From Henricia sp. BOLD:AAB3569 (lineage: Eukaryota > Echinodermata > Asteroidea > Spinulosida > Echinasteridae): a stretch of 64,000 nucleotides of DNA. Location of the stretch: the NCBI GenBank assembly GCA_037783545.1, contig JBBELK010000372.1, positions 558,001 to 622,000 of the forward strand. Direction: 5' to 3'. Position numbers and translations under genes: made by a program. Position 1 is the first letter of the stretch. The number at the start of each line of letters is the position of its first letter. This document shows positions 46,101 through 58,100 of this stretch, in pieces. The notes under the pieces were generated by a model. That model was not told where the DNA came from, ran no database searches, and was given only the letters and a program-made list of their open reading frames with translations.

Positions 46101-49100
46101 TGAAATACTTTCTGCAAGAGATTAGGCAAACCTTTTCACGATCTTCATTGCTAACCTCCTCATTTGCCGTTTTTGATAACCTAAACTCATTTTACAGAGC
46201 TAGAGAACATGAGGGTGGCCATTGCTGCAAACGAGGTTGAAGTAACGGAAGAGGAAATTGCCAAGTACAACCTGGGCACCTCCTTACAGACCTCTGGGGA
46301 GGAGGACGAGGATGAGTAAGTACATGGTCGTACAAGAGTCTCAGGGTTGCACACCAGTAAATCGGGCTCCCATTGGAACCAATGCTAAATGCCCAATTTT
46401 CAAAAATCATTTAAAAATACTCGACTCTCTAAGCTTCTCAGGACAAGAACCAGAATACTCACTGATGTCTCATCTTTTCAATTCTGTTCAATTTTATGGA
46501 GGTAATCCGTCACTTTTATTCCCTAATTTCCACTTAAAACAAAACTACCCCTACAACAGTGAAACTTGCTAATCAGACCTGCATCTATTTTGGAACAAAG
46601 GCACATACGCTACTGGGCAAAATAGGGCCACTTTTAGGAGCTACAGTGTCTAAAATGTTTATAGTTGGAAGAAAAAATACCCCACATCGCGACGATAGTC
46701 ATATTCTACACAAGACCACACTCGTTCAGCTCGCAACTCTCCCTAATAAAGAAGAATTTGAGGGCATACAAAATATTCATGAGCTTGGCGCACAGATCTC
46801 TGCCTATTTACTTGGGTGCACCCTCAGAAGTTGTGCTTGATCCCTCACTGGATCCACACACATTGGTGTAATAATTAGTGCATAGCTGCCAACTATTACA
46901 AAACATTGTAATCATTACAAATGAATGAAACAACTGCAAAAATACGAGAAGTTACAGTTTCTGATGTGGATTTCAGAGCAAACAAATCCGAAATACCCTT
47001 TACAAAATGGGCTGCAGTATTATCCATATTATAGCAGGTCACCATCCAATTGGTAATTTAGGATTAATTGGGAACCAGCATAATTGTAACATGTTCACTT
47101 TTCAAGATGGCGTCCAAATCGTGGCTGCGTTCCAAACACGCAAACGTTTGCAATGTTCGCCAATAACAGACAACACAAAAGAAATGAAACCAGTTGCGAA
47201 CGTTAGCAACATTTGCGTCAGTAGAATGTAGCCCATGCCTTTGACCATATATAGTTGACGTAATCACGTCTTTCAAGTCAGCAGAAAAGGACGGCATTAT
47301 AGGGACAAGTACATGGGCAAGGAGTACCTTGCAAAATGCAGGTAATTTTTCGTCTGGAGCACCATTTGTTTGAGCAAGTTCTTAGCAGCAAATCCACATA
47401 AAAATAGCTTTGCAGAAATTAATTTCTAAAAGGTGCACTCTGCAAAAAGTCCCCAGTTGGCGCACGACAGCAATAATTTTCCACACCCAAGTTTATTCCA
47501 TTTCTGTGTTCCAAATGAAAAAGTTTAAATGTGACTGTGGATCATAGCTGTATATGAGTAAATAAGGTGAATGATGCTCAGTGTTACAATATGATTGCCT
47601 TTTGTGCAGCTCGTCTGAGACGGACACTGAAACCCGCAGTGAAAGAGAGCCCTCAACCAAGACATTAGAAGAAGACGGTGACGAGGACGCGACTGAAGAT
47701 GAAGATGAAAGTGACAGCGACATCTCGGAATATTGTAAGAAAGTTCAGATTTTAGGGTGGATTTCACCTTGAAATTTTAAATTCAATAAAATGTGGTTAG
47801 ATTTTCAAAATTTTGCAAATTTGTTAGCTTCGGGCTTAGATTTGGGACCAAAAAAAAATCATCGGTGACAAGCTAGGGATTGTGCACTTTAAAAAAGAGG
47901 CACAGTGATCTAGTGGATAGCATGTCAGACTTTCGAGCGATAAGTCCATGATTTGATACTTTATTTTGCGTCGTATCTCTCCATTGAGGTGTACAAATGG
48001 GTGCCAGCAAATACTGTTGGGAAACCCAACGAACTGCTGGGGGTAAACCTGCGATGGACTGGCATCCCATCCAGGGGGAGTAGCAGTGCTCCTAGTCACT
48101 ACATGCCATGGAAATTGACGGGGAAATTAAGATTAAATGTCTTGCCCAGGGACACAGACAAGTTGACCACAGTTGGACTTGAACCCATAACCTCAACTTA
48201 AGTCTAGTCTCATTACCACTAGACCACATTCAAAAGCTGTGGGGTACCGTGGCCGAGTGGCTTGGGTTGCTGGCTCGCCAACACTCAGGGGATAACTTGG
48301 GATTGCGGGTGCGATACCTGGCTGTGGTACCTGTGCCCTTGAGCAAGGCACTTAAACACACTTCGGAAGGGATGTAAAGCCATCGGTCCAGTGTGTTGTG
48401 TAAGAGCAATTTTTCGTGAAGAGTAAGGGGATTCCCCGGTGTCTCTGGCCGTCGGCTGCCAATGGCACCACCCACCTATGTATCTAGATGTTTAGGTGGA
48501 AGACACTAGGCTTCATAAAACCCATAATAATGTGCAGCGCATGTGAACATATAGAATGTGTGCTATATAAATGTATTAATTTAATATTTATTTGGGAGGT
48601 TTAGATGTACGTAAGATGCAAACGTGAACGTCAACTGCATTAAGCACCTGGTCGTCACTTTGAGGAAATTTTAGAACAGACGAAAACAAAAATCCAGATA
48701 TGTGACTTTCGTAGCAAGACCACTCTTTTGCTGTGACCAAAATTTGTACCCGGGTTCCAAGACCTAAATATAGGACAAAGGCCAAATAATTTCGCATTCA
48801 CAATTGCGTTTTACGCGCATCTTAACCTCCCTATTGTTATTAATAATTTCGGGAAACAAAATAGTTTTTGTATTGTTTGTTTCAGCATCTGATTTTGAGA
48901 CAGATGAAGAAGATGAGGACAGTGATGAGGAAAGTGACGAAGAAAGTGACGAAGAAAGTGACGAAGAGGTTCCGGTCCAGAAGGAAGAGCCAAGATACAA
49001 CCACATATCCACCGTCGTCAGCCTGAAGCAGCAGTGGTTGAACGACATGAAGGCACCTGCCATGAAACCCTGGAGACCTCCTGAAGAAATCGAGGCTGAA

Positions 49101-52100
49101 AAGAGACGGGAAGCTGAGAAAAAACGGGCTGAGGAAGAGGCGGAGGCAGTGCGGAAAGCTGAGGAAGTCAGGAGAGTCGAAGAAGCCAGGAAAGCGGAAG
49201 AAAGGCTGCACGAAAAGGAACATCAAGAAATGGACGAAGAAAGAAAACTAAACAAGGCTGAAGCAGAAAATGGGTTAGAGAATGCTCAAACCCCAGAACA
49301 AGTTTGGCCTCCGAAGCTGCAGAAAAGTGCGAGCAAGCTCAAGATGAATCTAGAGGCTCTCTCGCAGCAGTATGCCGAATTCGAACAGGAGGCGAAAACT
49401 CCGGCCGTGCCTACGGAGAACTTTGTAGGACTCACGGACGACGAAAAGGTTGCTTCTTTGTACGACAACGAAGACGAGGAAAAAGATGATTGGTTGATGA
49501 GTGGAGAGGAATTCGGAAGCGAAGGCTCTGAAGATATGTCGTGTGATGAAGTGTTCGACCTTGATGTTAGTCAGCCAGCTTTTGTTAGGTCAAAATCAGG
49601 CAACAAAGTATCCTTCGACGAAGATGGAGAAATAATAACAAGTCCTGTTCCTCAGGGTGCCACATCTAAACCCAAGACCCACCCAGACAGGACTCTTGAA
49701 AAAGCTCACATACCCCAGGCAGCGGATAGTCGAGGGGATGCACAAATTTTAGACCAAGAGGCGCTACATCCACGAACGTCGTCAGCAATTTCAAACTCCA
49801 GTTTTACAATTTCTACTCCCAGCGGTTCTTTCTCCTCCGTATCTGCCTTTTCGGCGAGCACCGATAGCTTATGCCGTGACCGTCCCGAGGGTTTAATAAA
49901 TCTAACGGATTTTGTGGATTCACCGACACCGAAGGCTGTTGTGGAAGATATGGAATTGGATTTGACGGTACAATCGGCAGAACCCGATGAACTTCAGACT
50001 CCGAAATCCAAAGACAATATATTTGATCTATCTGTGGAATCTGCCAAGGTCTCTCCTAAAACCGTCAGTGTGGATATGGACGATGATGAAGTGGGTGCCA
50101 TTTTGGGATCAGAGGATGTTCATGTGGATCAAATTAATCCACCGGAGGAATCAGTCGATCTTGATCTCTCAGTTACGTCTGGTTATCCAGGAGATTATCA
50201 AACACCAAAGACGCCTGTTGAACTGGATTTAAATCTCACAGATATTGACTTTAACATAGACGCAGGCATTCAAGCCGAGGTTTCTACAAAGAATGTAAGG
50301 ATCGACCCGGAAAGGTTGCCTTCCGTAGATACCGAGGAAATGCTAAAACCCACCTACACATCCACTCCGGATGCTCAAACTACGGCTGGATTGATGGCAA
50401 ACGGTTCTGCAATCAAGAGCCCAGATTCGACAGCGAAACAAAAACCAAAGTATCGCCCCATGTACAACAAACGAGACAGTGGTCCTAGGCTGGTCATGTC
50501 GCGATCATTCTCGGACTCGTTCAAGGAGATTCCATCTTTAGATGTTGTCATGAACGTGGCAAATGAAAAGGACATCCCGGACCTCAATGCCAACAGTGGT
50601 AATGGTGTTGTTTATCGCGATAAAAAGCGGGTTCTGCCAACACGCCCCGACTCGCCTTGCGCATACGTGGCTCCCCCAGCCGCGATTCGGCCGACGTCAA
50701 TAAGAATGGATACGTTGACCTACAAACGGGACAGAACTTACTCCGGTGGCACGGCGCGCGACAAGGTGGACAAGAAAAAAGAAGTGGGTACCCCAAAGAA
50801 GTCTCCCAAGCGACAGCTACCAAAGGTGCCGTCTAAGGACAATGACCAAATTGGACAGCTTACTCCCGAGGATAAAGAGATCGCAAAAAGGATGTTAATA
50901 GAAAAAGCGAAGAGAAGAGGACAAAAAGGACGATCCAGTTCAGGATCCAGCACTTCCGAGGTCCTCAGTCCTCACACAATCTCCGTCCAAATTCACGGCG
51001 ACGAACAACTAAACAACTCCACTGTGCAGCAAACTCCTGTGGTCAGCAAAACCAGCAGCAGCAGTGACCAGTACTTCACCCCTGAGACGGACAACGCTCC
51101 GACATCCGAATACCTCTCTTTTTCCCCGGGAGAAAAATCGCCTCTCAGCGACTACACCCCGTCTCAGTTCACTGATGGCATTCCACAATCGGAATCAAGA
51201 TCAGAAGAGAAGAAATCACGTCTCAGTCGGTTACGCGGGGACGGGCGACGACGGGGCGCGATACGCAAGTCCGAGAATCCAAAATATTCGGAACGCAAGT
51301 CTGCAGGGAAGAAGAGTCGAAAGAAAAAGTCTCACAAGTCCAAGTCCATGTCATCTCTGAGTGAACTTGAAGATCGATCAGCGGCTTATCGAGTTGCCGA
51401 TTCCACGGATGCATCACTAGCTTCCAGAGATGAACTTTCAGCGGAAGGGGATCTTGATACTACTGACACCTTAGCAGAGGCTTCAGGAGGAGTAGCAGCT
51501 GGGGGAAACACGCCAATGTCCTCTAAACTACCAAGATTAAGTAAGATTTGTTTTGCCTTTCCACTGAAACAAACACTGAATATATTTTTTTATTTATTTT
51601 TATTAATTTATGAATTTGTGGATCTTGTTTTACCTGTTTTAGATAATGTTGCTCTCAGAAGAGCCAATTTTGTTTCTCAACATTTCATCCAGCATGCTCA
51701 AGTCATCTGTTTTGTAGAAGATAGTCTTTTAAGCAAAATCAGCTCCGCACTTCGTCTAACTTTTGAAAAAAAACAGTCAAAAAATGGTTTACAGTCACTT
51801 CGCCCCAAAACCACTTCTCCCTGAACCACGGCCTGTGCGTGAAGTTGTTTTGGGGTGAAGTGGCATTTGGGCGAGGTAGTGTTTGGACGAAGTTCTTTTG
51901 CGGCGAAATGGCCTTTGGGTGAAGTGCTTAAGGACGAAGTGGTACAGGACAAGGTGGTTTTAGGGCGAAATGAATTTACGTCTCGCGAGACGAAAAATAA
52001 GTGTTTTGCTCATTTCTCAAAGACTATAGTACAAAACCATTTCAGGGGAAGTTTTCTACCAACATCGTGTTTATATCGCGTAAGTTATGTGTAAATCTGT

Positions 52101-55100
52101 GAACATTTATGATTCCTTGAGATACCAATCGTGTATTTACGAATGTGTGTTTAAAATCAAAAAATTTGAATGTGTGAAGCTCTACAAGCCCTCAGTCTGA
52201 CATGTGTGTCTGAATTTCTAAAATTGCCCATTAGGGATAATGACAACATCCTTGTAATAACTATTCTTAGGTTTCACTTGGCTTGACAACAGTTGTTATC
52301 CGCCATTACTGTGTCCATACTATGGCATGCCAAAGCGAAAAATAATTCAACACTGATAATTTAATGTTGACGCATATTTTCGCAAATGTTGCGCAAGAAA
52401 AAAAAGGTTGGCATGACTTTTAAATGTTGATAGACTGTTTGAAACTGGCATACTGTGTTTTTGTTGGCAAGTTTTTAAAAATGTTGAGACTTGTTTTTCA
52501 GGGTTGATGGCAAATTATCAGTGTTGAATTATTTCAGCTTTGGCGTGCCATACGCGTGACGTCAACAACTATCATATCCGCCATTACTGTGTCCATACTA
52601 TAATTCAACACTGATAATTTTGCCATCAACCCTGAAAAACAAGTCTCAACATTTCTAAAAACTTGCCAACAAAAGCACGGTATGCCAGTCTATCAACATT
52701 TAAAAGTCATGCCAACCTTTTTTTTCTTGCGCAACATTTGCGAAAATATGCGTCAACATTAAATTATCAGTGTTGAATTATTTTTCGCTTTGGCGTGCCA
52801 TAGCATGGACACAGTAATGGCGGATAGCAACCGTTGTCAAGCCAAGTGAAACCCAAGAATGTCCTTGTAGGTCGGCATAAAAGTGAGTGTGACGAGCTCA
52901 CCAAGATTTGGAGCACATTCTGTGATTTTGTTTTCCGTTTTGCAGTTCGGAAGCTGACCGTGGATCCATCACTGACCGCATCGTTGGATTTAGACAGTCT
53001 CAGCTCCTCCTCAGAAGCAGAGGAACAACCGCAGGAGGTATCATTAAAGGAAGCAGCAAGCCCTGAAACGAAGGGTAAAGGGAAGGCCAAATCACCCAAG
53101 AGGATGTGGGGAAAACGCTTTAAGGTACGTCTAACAAGGTGGTGGCAGAAGCACTTTGAGCATAGAGGGGATTCTGTAGATGGGGATCGCAGAAAGCCCA
53201 AATAGGGATTCCAACTTGGGACATAAGGGGAAATCACCCAACTAGACATGGGGCAATATTTGTAATGCATCTCTACCCAGGGGCCAATTTCACAAAACAT
53301 GTTATGCTTAAGCAGATTTGTTTTTTAACTCACGAAAATTGGCTTAACCCTGAGCATATTTCAGAAAGCTTGATGTTCTGAGCGTGTGAAGAAATGCAAT
53401 GCTATCGTCTGTTTTGTTCCCGCGCATTCATCGTCTGCTTCTCTAATATCTACGTGAATATTTTCAGTTACTGATAATTTTCCCTGCCACAAACAAATCA
53501 GTGCCGCCACTGGGTTATTCTATCAACAGCTAAAAAAGTGTTCAAATATGTCTCAAAATTTGCAAAAAATATGGCGCCACGTAAACACAAAAATGGCGGC
53601 ATGCGGCTTGATTTGCTAACTGCTTAAGCAGAGATTTTGGTTTCATGAAAGGGAACGAACGCTGCTTAAGCAGAAAACGAGTACTTCCCAGCTTTATGAA
53701 ATTGGCCCAAGTTAATCTGGGATAAAAAGAAAGTCGCCAAGCACAAGTTGGGCCACAGCTTCAACGTACATGTACTCTGGTGGTGGGGTCATTAATTGTG
53801 GGAAAATTGAGGGAGAAAAATCTGGCTAGACCCAGATTTGAACTGAAATATTCATTATGATTTCGGAATTGCCCTACACTGCCGGCTTTTAGTTTAGTCG
53901 GCTACGATCTTATCTTTACTAAAATTCAGCGCATCTGCCAAGGAAAATATGTGTTGGATCAGAAAACTACCGTAACATTTTTGCTAAATTTTAGATTTTT
54001 TTATGACAACTGGTATGTTTTAATTGCCAAATGTCATGTTTGTCACAGCACATCTCCAGTAAACTGCTGTGCATTTGTTCTTGCCACACGGGTCATAGTT
54101 GCTCTTTATTCCATACCGGTAATACCTCAAGAAAAACAATTTAAACTGGTTTTGCATTATACCTGTGCAATCAAACATCTGTATTGTATTGGCAATATTT
54201 ACATGAATAATTTATTTATTTACAATTTAAAAAAATTGTATTTTTGTACATTATATTTTTGTATGTTACCAAAATTCACACCAGCCAGTGTGTGTATAAA
54301 TGTGTTTTATCATTTTTCATATTTCGCGGCACCAAATCTTGCCATTTGTATTACACCATTGCATTCATGATGGCTTTTCTCACCATTCTGTCATTTCCCC
54401 TTTTCAGAGGTTCAGACAGGTAAAATGCGTTGGATTGTCGACATCTTTCTTGATTTTTTTCCCTTTCAAAATTATGTTTTGAAACCTTGTGGTCTGCTTC
54501 AGAGTAATAAGATACATCAAAATTAAAAGTATGAAAAAGTGATTATTTTTAGGGATTATGACCCAGGGACTGCCGGAGTGAATGAATTTGATACAAAAAT
54601 TAAAAGAGAAGTTTACCCAAGAAACATAACGCATTGTGCTGAACAAGTGCAACTTGTATTGTTTTTACACAAGAAACAAGACATATGAGCCAGTGAAAAG
54701 TGTATACGAACTTCACAAAGAATGGCTTTGGTTTACTAAAGAAAAAGGTTTTAAAGAAATTTAAGGGGAAAAGATGGACTTCTCGTCAAATGTTTGTTGA
54801 GCTCTTGCAGGTGTTGTTTTGGGAGTCGAATGAAACCACGTCACAATGCATTAAGCGCGTGTTGCGCCTTTTCAAACGCTGACGCACAACATACAACACA
54901 CCAATGAGATGCCTCGTCTGCACACGTGTGGAGTTGTCTGCACAAGCACAATAGTGATGGAAAATGAACTAAAATAACCATTGATCTTATTATCTGAAGT
55001 AGGCCACAAGACTTGCAGTGCTTGAGCCGTGCAGTGGTCGTGATTATTGTGCAGTCTTCCTGCAAATTTGTCAGTGGAAAATATAACATGTGCAATTTTG

Positions 55101-58100
55101 TATACAAAGTGCCCCCTAGAGTTGAATTGGAGAGGTCATTTCACATAGGTCTAGTTCGGGCGGTCTGTTCTTGACACGCGACCAATGTTCTTGCGTCCGA
55201 ACGGTGAGAACACGGCCACCAATTACACACCACCTATCCACCGAGAACTGGTTACCTGTGTGAAGAACAGACAGCCCGAACTCACCCATAGTGTAGCATG
55301 GGAAGTGCTTGATACTCTGGGGAAATGGTATTCTTGGTATTTTAGCTTTTTCCAGTTGTTTTTTTCTGTTTTATATCGTTGAAAGTTGATATTTTTTTAA
55401 AGGGTTTTGAAACCCCCATCCACTTTTTTTTTTATAGTTTTTCTGTTTAGGCCAAACAAAAGAACTATGTTTAGCATAAGTTGAAGTCTCGGTGACGCAG
55501 TTTGTTTTCCTCCTTTTTTTTTGTAAGTCGATTCCAAGCAATAAAATTGATATGAAGCCAACACTTTTGAACAGTATTTACTGCCAAACATCAAGGGGCA
55601 TTGTGGCCAAAAGTACCGGGAAAAGACACCAATGTCGTTCAATGAAGTTCAAGCCCTGACTGCTGTCAACAGCAGCCTAACAAGATAAAAAAAGCTGAGA
55701 CAAGAAGAAGAAAAAAGCTGAGATGCACAGGGTTTAAAGTGACGCGCGCACTAATGCTAAACATAGGGTTTTTTGGGGGGGTTTGGTGGGGGTATGTGTT
55801 TATAAAACTCGATCACATCATGTTTTCTGCCCCAAAAAAATTACATTATTTTTGTTTAAAATGCAATTCAGTTCCGACTCCTCTCACTCGAAATTGCCAA
55901 AAATGAACACACCAACTCTTGTACAACCTCACAATCCTCTCCAAGGCAACCTCCTTAGTGGCACTCTGTATTATGGATTGCTTGAATACGTGACTTCTGA
56001 GTTTTTATTTAAGATTTTGCACATGGCAATACATACCGGTACACTGATTGTTAGGCAGTCACTTCATCAAATTTCAAGAAAAATTTGAGAGAGAACACTT
56101 TTTCCATGGTTGGACACCATTGTGTCATTTGTGCATTTTGGTCATGCTATTTCTAATTGACCACTGAAGTCAACTGCAAAAAGTGACGTCTGCGCATGCC
56201 CAGTAAAAACTCAGAAGTCGCTTATAGCTAGAGGAACAAACTCTCCATCTTTTCCTGGCAAAACAGTGAAGATATGATTATTGTGGATTTGTCAGAATTT
56301 CAGTTGGAGATGTGCACCATGTTTTTGCAAACCTGTTTGGAACACACTGAACATTTTGTTATCTTCGTTCTGCAACTGTTTTTGTTGGGAAATGCAGACA
56401 TTTTAATCCTGTGAAACCCTATCAAGAAAAAGTTAGTCATTTAGACCCAAAAACAAAATAATTGTAAAAAAATTGCACCACCTATTGCCATTGCTTAAAG
56501 CTGGTTCTATTTTGGCCGTTCTCATTTTAATTTAGTTGTACACACAAAAATGTTTCTACTTTGTTTGCTCTTGCCAACTAATTTGTAATTGTGGATTTTT
56601 ACTGATATTTTTGTATGACCTACATGTAACTAATATATTTTGATATTATATTTTTGTATTTAAATGTTAGAGAGGGCATTATCAGTAAATGCACGTAACA
56701 TTTTGTTTTTAACTTTTTTGCCGTGCATACGTTTGGAATACCTGTTTTCAGCAGTTCAAGGTACGTTAAGGGTGCATTCACACTGAGCCTTTTCGCGCAT
56801 ACATTTCACACGCGTCGATTTGAGAAAAAGTGGTGTGGAGCAAATTTTGGAGTGAAATGACGCACTCAAAATCACCCAACCACAAAAATACTTTCCACCC
56901 AAATTGATTCTGTAATTTTCAGTGCATCGTTTCACAACAAATTTCTTCCACGCAGCTTTTTCTCAAAGCGACACTCGCCAAATTTATGCGTGAAAAAGCT
57001 TGGTGTGTTTCCACCCTTATATCCATGAAATGGCAGCGGAACGTGTTCAAACTTTACAAAATTAAAGCAAATTGATGAAGAATGTTTCCTTGTCCCTTTT
57101 CTACCCCTTTTCCAACCCTTCACCCCACCCTTCACTCCACCCTCCCCAAGACCTCCCCACCAAACCTCGGACCTTTTTTCGAACCCGAATCCCTGATTTC
57201 ACTTGTACCCCCTGCCGTTACAGGGTACTGGGAAGGACTTTATGCATTTCAAAAATGGGTCTTTCTATAAATTAGGGGTCAAATTTTGGTGTCCCCGTTA
57301 CATTTTACATCTTGTTTTTGTAAATTCAGGACACATTCTTTAAATACTTTCCATCTCAAAGAGTGAGTACATCAAGTACAATTCATACAAAATGGTTTAA
57401 AGGCCATTTTAATGATTTTTGTACGAAAAATAACATATCAGGTGTAACGGGGGACACTAAATGTCACACCTTTGGACCCCTAATTTATAGAAAGACCCAA
57501 ATGTTTGTAAAGGAAATATGCCACACGGGGTCACAGCTACAGACGTGCATAGCATTGTGGGTTGCTTGCTGCCAGGCGCATAATAATAAACCGTATCGAT
57601 TAGCTGCCATCTTGTTGGGCAACATTTGTCTTTTAAATTGGTCGACAATGTTACTGTTAGCACAAAATGTGCAACCATGCATGTCTTCACGGAACAAAGA
57701 AACTGCCCTACAAGATGGCAGCTGTTCAATACGGTCTATAATAATACTATGATAAATATATCCTGCACAAAAAGGGTAATGTGTGTGGTATGTGCAAAAC
57801 CAGCCATGCCTGCTGGAAAAACTTGTTTGTCTGTTCACAAGAGGAAAAGATGACCTCATGGTGATGTCATGAAATTTGGCCAATGAGAGCTCAGTGATTT
57901 GCGCTTCCCAGCGCCCTACAAGTGCAGTCGATACGAGCGAAAATCCCCCATCTCCTTGGGCCCTTCCCTACCCCCACACCCTTCCCCACCCCCACCCAGT
58001 TGTTCTGTTTTCGCATTTTTGAAATAAGTAAACATGCCCTCAAATATGGCCGTCGGTACAAAGGGTCTATACCAGGGTTGTGAAATTGGCTTTGAAGGAT

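Noticed and set aside
46559..46840. 93-residue open frame in intron 16 as an extra Mical exon
   Set aside because: No acceptor or donor in a phase that joins exons 16 and 17, and those two exons already join in frame.
51541..51824. Read-through of exon 18 to the stop at 51824 as the protein's end
   Set aside because: A consensus donor (TTAA|GTAAGA) precedes it, the following residues are hydrophobic intron-like sequence running into a MITE, and exon 19 continues in phase. An alternative short isoform remains possible but is not supported.
55673..55732. Lys/Arg-rich stretch near 55690 as another microexon
   Set aside because: The A-rich run reads KKAE..RRRKK in one frame but lacks a proper pyrimidine tract and donor; composition alone explains it.
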